Shown here: piece by piece, positions 44,606 through 51,434 of the stretch
How the letters are laid out: every line of letters begins with the position of its first letter
How positions within the stretch are numbered: the stretch's first letter is position 1
Assembly: GCA_002151545.1 (NCBI GenBank)
Contig: CP021237.1
Span: 2,604,001 to 2,668,000, forward strand
From: Sphingobacteriaceae bacterium GW460-11-11-14-LB5
Lineage (GTDB): Bacteria; Bacteroidota; Bacteroidia; Sphingobacteriales; Sphingobacteriaceae
Direction of reading: 5' to 3'
Length of the DNA: 64,000 bases
The notes under the pieces: generated by a model
The model's input: the letters and a program-made list of their open reading frames with translations, nothing else
What the model was told of the DNA's origin: nothing
Databases searched by the model: none
Program-made: the position numbers and the translations under genes

Positions 44606-45310
44606 ATGGGTGAGGAAACAGCAAAAAATTCTTTCGGAATTTTAAATAGTTTAAAAAAATTAATTTTTGAAGACAGTGCAGATGAGCCAGGCACCACACC
44701 AGCTCAGCAACCGACCAGCTCCAGTACAAAAACGCCCGAACCTGTAACTAACCAGCCACAGGTTAATCTAAAGGAAAATGTGAGTGCAGTAGGTGTTACC
44801 GATGTGAAGCAAATGAAAGTAAAAGTTTTGGGTATACTGGAAAAAATGAATGAGCCCGGACTCGATTTTTTTGAGGTTTGGAATGCTGCAGCAGAAATGG
44901 GCAGTATTGATGCTTCAACGATAAAAGCTGCTTATACATCTTTAAAATATGTAGAAAAAGACTTAAATAAACAAAAGCTGTTAACTACCGGCCGAAATTA
45001 TGCTACAGAGTTAAAAAAAGTTATTGATCAGGAAAGCAGCCAGAAACAGCAGCAAAAACAAAACATAGAAAACAGCCTGGTTGATGAAAAAAACAATCTG
45101 GTAAACGAAATTAAAAGCATTGAACAAAACATTGCCGAGCTTAAAACTAAATTGCAAAATAAAGAGCAGGATTTAAAGAGCCTTAATGTGAAGTATGATC
45201 CGCAGTTGAAAGATATCGATCAGAAAATTGCTTTAGGTAATGCAGCAGTTAAGGAGGTAATAGCCGATATTGAAAAAGCACTGAATATTATTGAAACAAA
45301 CATAAATTAA
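44606..45310 (+). CDS. Coiled-coil protein of unknown function (first gene of three-gene operon)
   Basis: I do not recognise the family. The start at 44606 (MGEETAKNSFGIL) gives 234 residues; an upstream GTG in frame would add 29 hydrophobic residues less typical for this protein and is less likely. Residues about 15-60 are low-complexity (Pro/Thr/Ser rich: PAQQPTSSSTKTPEP), about 65-130 a helical domain (KQMKVKVLGILEKMNEPG, FFEVWNAAAEMG), about 135-234 a long coiled coil (Gln/Lys/Glu/Asn). No membrane helix. It is 24 bp upstream of a membrane-anchored helical protein, suggesting a complex. Its coil resembles PspA/IM30-type helices only in composition. Confidence 0.8.
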   Translation: MGEETAKNSFGILNSLKKLIFEDSADEPGTTPAQQPTSSSTKTPEPVTNQPQVNLKENVSAVGVTDVKQMKVKVLGILEKMNEPGLDFFEVWNAAAEMGSIDASTIKAAYTSLKYVEKDLNKQKLLTTGRNYATELKKVIDQESSQKQQQKQNIENSLVDEKNNLVNEIKSIEQNIAELKTKLQNKEQDLKSLNVKYDPQLKDIDQKIALGNAAVKEVIADIEKALNIIETNIN

Positions 45311-45334
45311 CGATTAAAAATTAACGAAAACGTA

Positions 45335-46444
45335 ATGGAAAACAAAAATCAGTATGTAAATATTCCAGCCGAAATTAAAAGTCAGCTGCCTATATTTCAG
45401 GTTTTAGGCGATCATCTTCCCAGTCAAATACAAACACCTGAAGGCAAAAAGGTAATGTCAAGTATCTTTTTTTGGGCGCTAATTTTAGGAGGTGCATTTG
45501 CATTTTTCAAATTTTTGCCAATTATGCTGGTTTATGCAGCCAAAAGTATTTTACTGGTTATTTTTAGTATTATACTGATTGTATTGCTTTTATTGGCTCC
45601 AAAAATTATTTCTTTATTACACAGGTTAGGAACAATTTTACTTTTTAAAGGCGAAAAAGCCATTATAAGAGGTAACCCGATCGAAACCCTGCAACTTTTA
45701 TCAAAAGATGCAAAGGACACGTTAAAAAGAGTGAAAGATAAAATTGCCAATGTTGATGGCGTACGGATTGACATGATCCAAAGCGGAGAAACCGCTCAGA
45801 AAACTGCCGAAGAAAAATATACTTATGCTAAACGCTTTACTGTTGAAGCCGCGGGTTTAGACGAAAAAGCTAAACAGGAAACAGCAAACAACAATATTGA
45901 AAAGGCCAACGATTTTAACCGGGATGCAAAAGAAACGCGTACAAAAGCTTTCCTTTTGGGTAAAGAGGGCGAAGCCGAAGAACAGAATGCACGTAGTTAC
46001 GTACAATACGCCAACCAGTTTGCTAAAGTTTTAGAAGTTTTAAAAGATAACGAAAGTGCTGCCCGCATTTATGTGAGCACCTTAGATAGCAGTATTTCTA
46101 TCATTTCTAAAAAACTGGAAGCAACCCAAAAAATGAAAAATGCAACTGAAGGCCTTGCTGAAGTTTTTAACATTAAAGATGGATGGGCTTTTCAGGAAGC
46201 GATGAATGCGGCTACCGGAGCCATCAGCCAAAATATTGCATCTATCCGTTCGAACCTCGATTTCTTGGATCAGAATAATAACATTACCGTTGGTGGTGCA
46301 CCATCGCAAAGTGAACTGGAAGAATTCATCAAAAAAGTTGACGACCGCAACCTTAAAATGCTTAATGTAAGCAGAATGACCGATGCGTCTTACGAACTTA
46401 AACCTGAAGAAAAAATAGACAAAGGCTTTACCTTATTAGATTAA
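45335..46444 (+). CDS. Membrane-anchored PspA-like helical protein of unknown function (second gene of operon)
   Basis: 369 residues. Two adjacent hydrophobic helices (about 42-63 and 66-90; SIFFWALILGGAFAFFKFLP and LLVIFSIILIVLLLLAPKII) form a hairpin anchor. The remainder (about 100-340) is nearly all helical, with long charged runs (KDTLKRVKDKIANVDGVR; QKTAEEKYTYAKRF), resembling the PspA/ESCRT-III style of coiled-coil protein, though that is by composition, not by a named motif. A helix-breaking GGAPSQSELEEF precedes the C-terminal part. It lies between a soluble coiled-coil gene and an ASKHA-fold gene in one operon. Confidence 0.8.
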   Translation: MENKNQYVNIPAEIKSQLPIFQVLGDHLPSQIQTPEGKKVMSSIFFWALILGGAFAFFKFLPIMLVYAAKSILLVIFSIILIVLLLLAPKIISLLHRLGTILLFKGEKAIIRGNPIETLQLLSKDAKDTLKRVKDKIANVDGVRIDMIQSGETAQKTAEEKYTYAKRFTVEAAGLDEKAKQETANNNIEKANDFNRDAKETRTKAFLLGKEGEAEEQNARSYVQYANQFAKVLEVLKDNESAARIYVSTLDSSISIISKKLEATQKMKNATEGLAEVFNIKDGWAFQEAMNAATGAISQNIASIRSNLDFLDQNNNITVGGAPSQSELEEFIKKVDDRNLKMLNVSRMTDASYELKPEEKIDKGFTLLD

Positions 46445-46472
46445 TCAAACTCTTAATTAAAAACATATCACA

Positions 46473-47465
46473 ATGGAAGAAAAATCGACCTGGGCAAGAC
46501 TACGTTGGCCTATAAAAGCAATTATTATTGCAATACCTATTATTGGCCTTGGTTACTGGGCTTTCGAATCAGGAAAAATTGATGGTGTAAACATCACAGA
46601 AGGAAGTAAAAAAGACACAACGGAGCAGGTATCATCACCTACTGCCGCTAAAAGCGATGAAAAAAGAAGTTTTAATTACACTCCTGAAAAACCTGTAAAT
46701 GGTGAATATAAAGGTGTTGTTGAAGTTGGTGCATCGGGCTTTAACTCTTTTGTAGTAAATATTGATAAGGAAAAACGCTGGGAAATTATCTCTAAAGATT
46801 TTGGAAAATCTTTTGTTTATGAAGGTTTAGCCAATACCGCAGATATCAGAACCGGACTAAAAGATTATATAGGTGCCATGTTTGATAAAGGTGTAAAATC
46901 TAAAAACATTCACTTTGTAATCAGTTCTGGTGCACAAAAAGAGCCTAAAACAACGGCCATTAGTTCTGAATTAAAGAAAATGGGCTTTGTGGTGAACCTT
47001 GTTACAGCAGAGCAGGAAGGTAAACTCGCCTTAAAATGTGTTTTACCTGCATCTTATTATGATAATTCCTTTGTTGTTGACATTGGTTCAGGTAATACTA
47101 AAATTTCGTGGATGGATGGCGATGTGAAATCTTTTGAAGCACCCGGCGCTAAATATTATGAGAAAAATCTGAAAGATGATGATGTATATAATGAGGTTAA
47201 ATCTTTATCATCAAAAATCCCTTCTACAAAACACGATGTTTGTTTCATTATCGGAGGTGTGCCTTTTGAACTTGCAAAACAAACCCGTACAGGTGATGAA
47301 AGATTTACTGTTCTAAATGATCCTGATCAATACAATACCGATAAAATTAAAATTAAAAGCGGTGTAAACATCTACAAAGCTATTAAAGACGCTACCAATT
47401 GCGATACTTTCGTATTTGACTGGGATGCCAATTTTACCATTGGGTTTTTATTATCCCTTAAATAG
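46473..47465 (+). CDS. Membrane-anchored ASKHA-fold protein resembling Ppx/GppA (third gene of operon)
   Basis: 330 residues: membrane helix about 13-30 (IKAIIIAIPIIGLGYWAFES), linker, then an actin/Hsp70-like (ASKHA) domain from about 78. Phosphate-1-like strand VEVGASGFNSFVVNID, a Ppx-like Glu segment VTAEQEGKLAL (about 176-186), phosphate-2-like loop FVVDIGSGNTKISWMDG (about 199-215), and a later IIGGVPFELA loop. The order matches exopolyphosphatase/guanosine pentaphosphatase enzymes, although phosphate-1 has Glu instead of Asp. An anchored nucleotide- or polyphosphate-hydrolase/sensor is inferred. It ends in a strong terminator closing the operon. Confidence 0.78.
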   Translation: MEEKSTWARLRWPIKAIIIAIPIIGLGYWAFESGKIDGVNITEGSKKDTTEQVSSPTAAKSDEKRSFNYTPEKPVNGEYKGVVEVGASGFNSFVVNIDKEKRWEIISKDFGKSFVYEGLANTADIRTGLKDYIGAMFDKGVKSKNIHFVISSGAQKEPKTTAISSELKKMGFVVNLVTAEQEGKLALKCVLPASYYDNSFVVDIGSGNTKISWMDGDVKSFEAPGAKYYEKNLKDDDVYNEVKSLSSKIPSTKHDVCFIIGGVPFELAKQTRTGDERFTVLNDPDQYNTDKIKIKSGVNIYKAIKDATNCDTFVFDWDANFTIGFLLSLK

Positions 47466-47475
47466 TAAACGTTTT

Positions 47476-47514
47476 AAAAAGAGCGGCTCTTTAATAAGGT
47501 CGCTCTTTTTTTTT
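47476..47514 (+). terminator. Terminator of the three-gene operon
   Basis: AAAAAGAGCG (47476-47485) pairs exactly with CGCTCTTTTT (47501-47510), loop 15 nt, followed by more T. Nearly ideal rho-independent form. Confidence 0.92.
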
Positions 47515-47572
47515 ATGCCAAAAATTTACTTTCCTGCCATAATAACTAAGCAGTGTTGTATAAACAATTTAG

Positions 47573-47580
47573 TATTTTTG
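47573..47580 (+). promoter_or_regulatory. TATTTTTG -7-like box directly before mqnC
   Basis: Fits TAnnTTTG and lies 4 nt before the mqnC ATG; no good -33 box at the right distance. Transcript would be leaderless. Confidence 0.45.
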
Positions 47581-47584
47581 CATT

Positions 47585-48709
47585 ATGAATACAGCCGATT
47601 TACTGCAAAGGGCATTACATTTTGACTTTTTAAGCCTTGAAGAAGGTGTCCATCTATACCACCATGCCGATACCGCATCTTTGATGTTTGTGGCAAATGA
47701 ACTGAGAAAAATACAGGTACCCAGCGGTAAAGTAACCTGGCAGATCGACCGTAATGTAAACACCACTAACGTTTGTATTGCCAACTGTAAATTCTGTAAT
47801 TTCTTCCGCAGGCCTGGCCACGACGAAAGTTATATTACTGATATCGAAACTTATAAAGTAAAAATTGAAGAAACTTTCCGCTTAGGTGGAGATCAATTAT
47901 TATTACAAGGTGGTCACCACCCCGATTTAGGTTTGGCTTTTTATGCCGACTTATTCAGAAAACTAAAAGAATTATATCCTGATTTAAAATTACATGCTTT
48001 GGGCCCACCGGAAATTGCACACGTTGCAAAGCTCGAAGGCATGACACATACTGAAGTATTAAAAGCACTAAAAGAAGCAGGAATGGATTCACTTCCTGGT
48101 GCCGGTGCAGAAATTTTAAACGACCGCGTGAGGCGTTTAATTTCGAAAGGTAAATGTGGCGGACAAGAATGGCTTGATGTGATGCGTGCATGTCATCAAT
48201 TAGACATCACGACTTCGGCAACGATGATGTTTGGCCATGTTGAAACCATAGAAGAACGTTTTGAACATCTGGTATGGATCCGCCAGGTACAGAGTGAAAA
48301 ACCTGCTGATGCAAATGGATTTTTAGCTTTTATTCCATGGCCTTTCCAGGATGATGGCACTTTATTAAAGCGCTTACGGGGCATTAGCAACAATGTAACA
48401 GCTGATGAATATATCCGCATGATTGCTTTAAGCCGCATCATGTTGCCAAATATTAAAAATATCCAGGCCAGTTGGTTAACTGTTGGTAAAGCTACCGCAC
48501 AGCTTTGCTTACATGCAGGTGCGAATGATTTCGGATCGATTATGATCGAAGAAAATGTAGTATCGGCGGCTGGTGCACCACACCGTTTTACGGCAAATGG
48601 TATTCAGCAATCTATTAAAGCTGCAGGTTTCGAACCGCAGTTACGCGGACAAAAATACAACTACAGAGATTTACCCGAGCACTTAGAAGAACAGGTAATT
48701 ACGTACTAG
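47585..48709 (+). CDS. mqnC: Cyclic dehypoxanthinyl futalosine synthase (radical SAM)
   Basis: 374-residue radical SAM enzyme that cyclises dehypoxanthine futalosine in the futalosine route to menaquinone. The [4Fe-4S] motif CIANCKFC (CxxxCxxC) lies near residues 62-69, followed by FFRRPGHDESYITD; further family segments are LQGGHHPDLGL, LPGAGAEILNDRVRR, TTSATMMFGHVET and WLTVGKATAQLCLHAGANDFGSIMIEENV. MqnE and CofH are relatives, but the GAGAEIL and TTATMMFG-type segments favour MqnC. The organism therefore probably makes menaquinone by this route; other mqn genes are not in the window. Confidence 0.93.
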   Translation: MNTADLLQRALHFDFLSLEEGVHLYHHADTASLMFVANELRKIQVPSGKVTWQIDRNVNTTNVCIANCKFCNFFRRPGHDESYITDIETYKVKIEETFRLGGDQLLLQGGHHPDLGLAFYADLFRKLKELYPDLKLHALGPPEIAHVAKLEGMTHTEVLKALKEAGMDSLPGAGAEILNDRVRRLISKGKCGGQEWLDVMRACHQLDITTSATMMFGHVETIEERFEHLVWIRQVQSEKPADANGFLAFIPWPFQDDGTLLKRLRGISNNVTADEYIRMIALSRIMLPNIKNIQASWLTVGKATAQLCLHAGANDFGSIMIEENVVSAAGAPHRFTANGIQQSIKAAGFEPQLRGQKYNYRDLPEHLEEQVITY

Positions 48710-48805
48710 GACTGTAAAAGGGATAGATGCCGTCAAATGGATGAGGTGAGATGGATTTTTTATACACATTGATCTTAAAATCCTGTCATCCTGATAATCT
48801 TGCAA

Positions 48806-48839
48806 AAAAAGGGAAGTAAAACCAAGTTCTACCTCCCTA
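48806..48839 (-). terminator. Terminator after the ferritin-like pair
   Basis: Minus-strand AGGGAGGTAGAAC..GTTTTACTTCCCT hairpin followed by seven T; about 45 bp after the stop at 48884. Confidence 0.8.
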
Positions 48840-48883
48840 CCTTAAACAAAACATTACCTAATTAATAATGTAAAAAATTGCTA

Positions 48884-49780
48884 TTATAGCTTTTTGCCGT
48901 CTTTCAGGAATAAGTTTGCAATGGTGATTACACTTGCTTTATCCAGTGGTTCATCGAAACTTTCCACAGCAGCCAGTTTAGCCGCAGTGGCGTTTGGTGC
49001 ACCAGTAATATTTGCAATGTTCACATTTGCCTGTACGGTTAAATCTTCACCAGCATAAACGGCATCTACCTGAGGAACTCCAGAGTCATTTGCCTGGCCT
49101 GAAGCGCCTAAACTAACCCATGGTTTGTAAACTGCAGTGCCAGCTGCTGTACGCATTTGACGGATGTGTGATGCATGACGTGCCTCTACAGAGTGAATTT
49201 GTAATGCAGTTTGCAATACGCCCGGGCTCACTAATAAATTCCCTGCCTGACCTTTATACGCCCTAACACCAGTATCTTCAAAACCTTGTGCTACCGCTAA
49301 GAAGGTACCATAATCAGAGTATACGGTACTAAATGTTCCACCTGCTCTAAAATCGGTATCTGCATAGGCAATTGGTGCACGGGCCGAACTTCCCAAAGCG
49401 CCTACCAATAAATCAACGTGCGCTTTTTCGTGATCACGAATGGTAGTAATGGCTGCCTGGCTGGCTGCATTAGGAAAATTAAAGGTAACATCGGTTACAG
49501 CCGATCCCGGAGTTTTTCCTACAATACAGTGATTATAAAAATGGTATTCCAAATACTCTAATGATAAAGCAAAGTTCAATACATCCACAACCGCTGCCGG
49601 TAAAGCGGTTTGTCCATAAGCTTTTTGGAACATTGAGCCCAAAGCCAGTGGCATAGCCGCTAAAGAGATTTTTTTACCCATGTTGAAAAAGCTTTTCATT
49701 GCAGCTCTTCTCGGATTTAATCTCTCATAGATTTCTCCATCAACTTTTTCAATTTCTTCTAATATATTTACGATATTCAT
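48884..49780 (-). CDS. Ferritin-like domain protein (Ferritin_2 type), exported
   Basis: 298 residues. A long N-terminus with a twin-arginine-like signal (NPRRAAMKSFFNMGKKISLAAMPLALG) precedes a four-helix ferritin-like domain of the Ferritin_2/desiccation-related kind: FALSLEYLEYHFYNHCIV, IRDHEKAHVDLLVGAL, AVAQGFEDTGVRAYKG and LQIHSVEARHASHIRQM carry the Glu/His positions of the helix ligands. Metal binding is inferred. It is 18 bp downstream of a second gene of the same family; together they form an operon with a terminator at 48806-48839. A role in stress or metal handling outside the cytoplasm is likely. Confidence 0.88.
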   Translation of the reverse strand: MNIVNILEEIEKVDGEIYERLNPRRAAMKSFFNMGKKISLAAMPLALGSMFQKAYGQTALPAAVVDVLNFALSLEYLEYHFYNHCIVGKTPGSAVTDVTFNFPNAASQAAITTIRDHEKAHVDLLVGALGSSARAPIAYADTDFRAGGTFSTVYSDYGTFLAVAQGFEDTGVRAYKGQAGNLLVSPGVLQTALQIHSVEARHASHIRQMRTAAGTAVYKPWVSLGASGQANDSGVPQVDAVYAGEDLTVQANVNIANITGAPNATAAKLAAVESFDEPLDKASVITIANLFLKDGKKL

Positions 49781-49798
49781 GATTTCTGGTTTTAAAAA

Positions 49799-50524
49799 TT
49801 AAAGATTGATTACATTAATTTTGGTTTTGATATACGTTTTAGCAATATTTAAAACTTTGTCTGGAGTAAGTGCGGCATCTAATCCCTTCGAATTATCAGC
49901 ACCTAAAGCAGAAAGGCTGTTTAAATCAGCAAATGTTCCATTTGAGATCAGATCGCGGACATAAGCTGCGTGACGGGCTTCAACCGAAACAATCTTACCA
50001 GCTAACAATAAATAAGCACCAGTTTTGATTCTTGGTCCGGCGCCATTGTATGCCGCCACTCCCAAATCCTCAAAAGCCATTGCCGTTCCTAAAACACTGG
50101 CAGAACTGGTAAAATCAATTGATGAAAAATCTACTTCCAGACTTCCGATTGCAGCTGTACCTAAAGCAGCTTTAAAAAACTCTCTGTGGGCAATTTCATG
50201 AAACTGAATATCCTGGAAATATGCTTTCTGAGCTGCAGTGAAAGATGCAGGAGGTGCTGAAGCAACTTTAACATAAAATGCAGCTTCTAATTGCTCTAAA
50301 GCATATGCATAATTTAATACACCGAAATCATCTTTAAAATCTAGCGTAGCACCTGTTGCAAGCGGATCCATGTAGCCACGATCTTTTTTACAACCTGCGG
50401 CAACCAAAGCAATACCGGCTGCACTCGCACCTGCGTACTGAAGAAAAGATCTCCTGCCTACGGTGCTGTTAAATAAACTTTCATCTTGAAGTTCACTTTT
50501 TGTTTCTAGTTCATTGTTTTTCAT
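49799..50524 (-). CDS. Ferritin-like domain lipoprotein (Ferritin_2 type), Tat-exported
   Basis: 241 residues. The N-terminus has a clear twin-arginine signal GRRSFLQYAGASAAGIALVA ending in a lipobox AAGC, so it is a Tat lipoprotein. Ferritin-like helices carry YALEQLEAAFYVKVAS, IQFHEIAHREFFKAAL, AMAFEDLGVAAYNG and SVEARHAAYVRDLIS. It is the first gene of a two-gene operon with 48884-49780; both proteins are predicted outside the cytoplasm, which is unusual for iron storage and suggests a protective or structural role. Relationship between the two (pairing) is inference. Confidence 0.9.
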   Translation of the reverse strand: MKNNELETKSELQDESLFNSTVGRRSFLQYAGASAAGIALVAAGCKKDRGYMDPLATGATLDFKDDFGVLNYAYALEQLEAAFYVKVASAPPASFTAAQKAYFQDIQFHEIAHREFFKAALGTAAIGSLEVDFSSIDFTSSASVLGTAMAFEDLGVAAYNGAGPRIKTGAYLLLAGKIVSVEARHAAYVRDLISNGTFADLNSLSALGADNSKGLDAALTPDKVLNIAKTYIKTKINVINL

Positions 50525-50648
50525 AGTAATCTATGTTTAGTGGTTTTGAATTCGTTTGATGATACATACGTGACAATTTCAAGACTGGTTTTTTCTCTTT
50601 GCATTTTTTTTTGTAAGACCATTTTAATACATTCACCAACCTATAGCT

Positions 50649-51434
50649 ATGACGATATTAAAAGCCATTATTGTTGATGATGAGGAATTTGCACGCTCAT
50701 CGTTATTTTTTTTACTGCAACAGAACTGCCCGCAGGTAGAAATTACCGGTATTGCCAGGTCTGTAGCGGAAGCAAAAGATATTTTAGCGCATCATCCCAT
50801 TGATTTGATTTTTCTGGATATTGCCATGCCTGGAGGCAACGGCTTTGAACTTATTCCCGATGCACAAAAACACAATGCCGCCGTTATATTTACCACTGCT
50901 TACGATCAGTATGCACTAAAAGCGATTAAAGCAAATGCACTCGATTATTTGTTAAAACCAATTGATATTGATGAGCTTAAAATAGCTGTAGATAAGGTTT
51001 TTCAACATATTAAACGTTTTAAAAGCCAGAACGAAAACGACGAAAGAATCAATAACCTGGCTTCAAGTTTAAGTTCACGGGCGGAAATCAGAAAACTGAC
51101 CCTCCCTTATGGACAGGGTTTTAAAATGATTGATATCGATGATATTATTTACATCGAAGCAGATAGCAATTATTCGATTGTACACTTAAATAACCATGAT
51201 AAAATAACGGTTTCGAAAGTTTTACGGGAATTTGAAGAGCTTTTGCCAGGCGATCAATTTGTGCGGATCCATAAGTCGAGCATTATAAATCTTAACCACT
51301 TAAAAGAGTATAATTCTAAAAACGGACTTCAGGTTTTCTTAAAAAATGGTGAAAGCATTAACATTTCGCGAAGAAGAGCAAGCGATTTTTTTGAAAAAAT
51401 AAAATTATTTACAAAGGCAAACAGTGATCATTAA
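50649..51434 (+). CDS. LytTR-family response regulator
   Basis: 261 residues: N-terminal receiver domain (about 1-120) with the phosphorylation site in IFLDIAMPGGNGFEL (Asp about residue 57) and the switch region TTAYDQYALKAIKANALDYLLKPID; C-terminal LytTR DNA-binding domain (about 160-255) with DIDDIIYIEADSNYSIVHL and FVRIHKSSIINLNHLKEY. The next gene starts within this one (11-bp overlap) and is its sensor kinase. Targets are not seen; the upstream ferritin-like operon, divergent by 124 bp, is a plausible but untested target. Confidence 0.95.
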   Translation: MTILKAIIVDDEEFARSSLFFLLQQNCPQVEITGIARSVAEAKDILAHHPIDLIFLDIAMPGGNGFELIPDAQKHNAAVIFTTAYDQYALKAIKANALDYLLKPIDIDELKIAVDKVFQHIKRFKSQNENDERINNLASSLSSRAEIRKLTLPYGQGFKMIDIDDIIYIEADSNYSIVHLNNHDKITVSKVLREFEELLPGDQFVRIHKSSIINLNHLKEYNSKNGLQVFLKNGESINISRRRASDFFEKIKLFTKANSDH

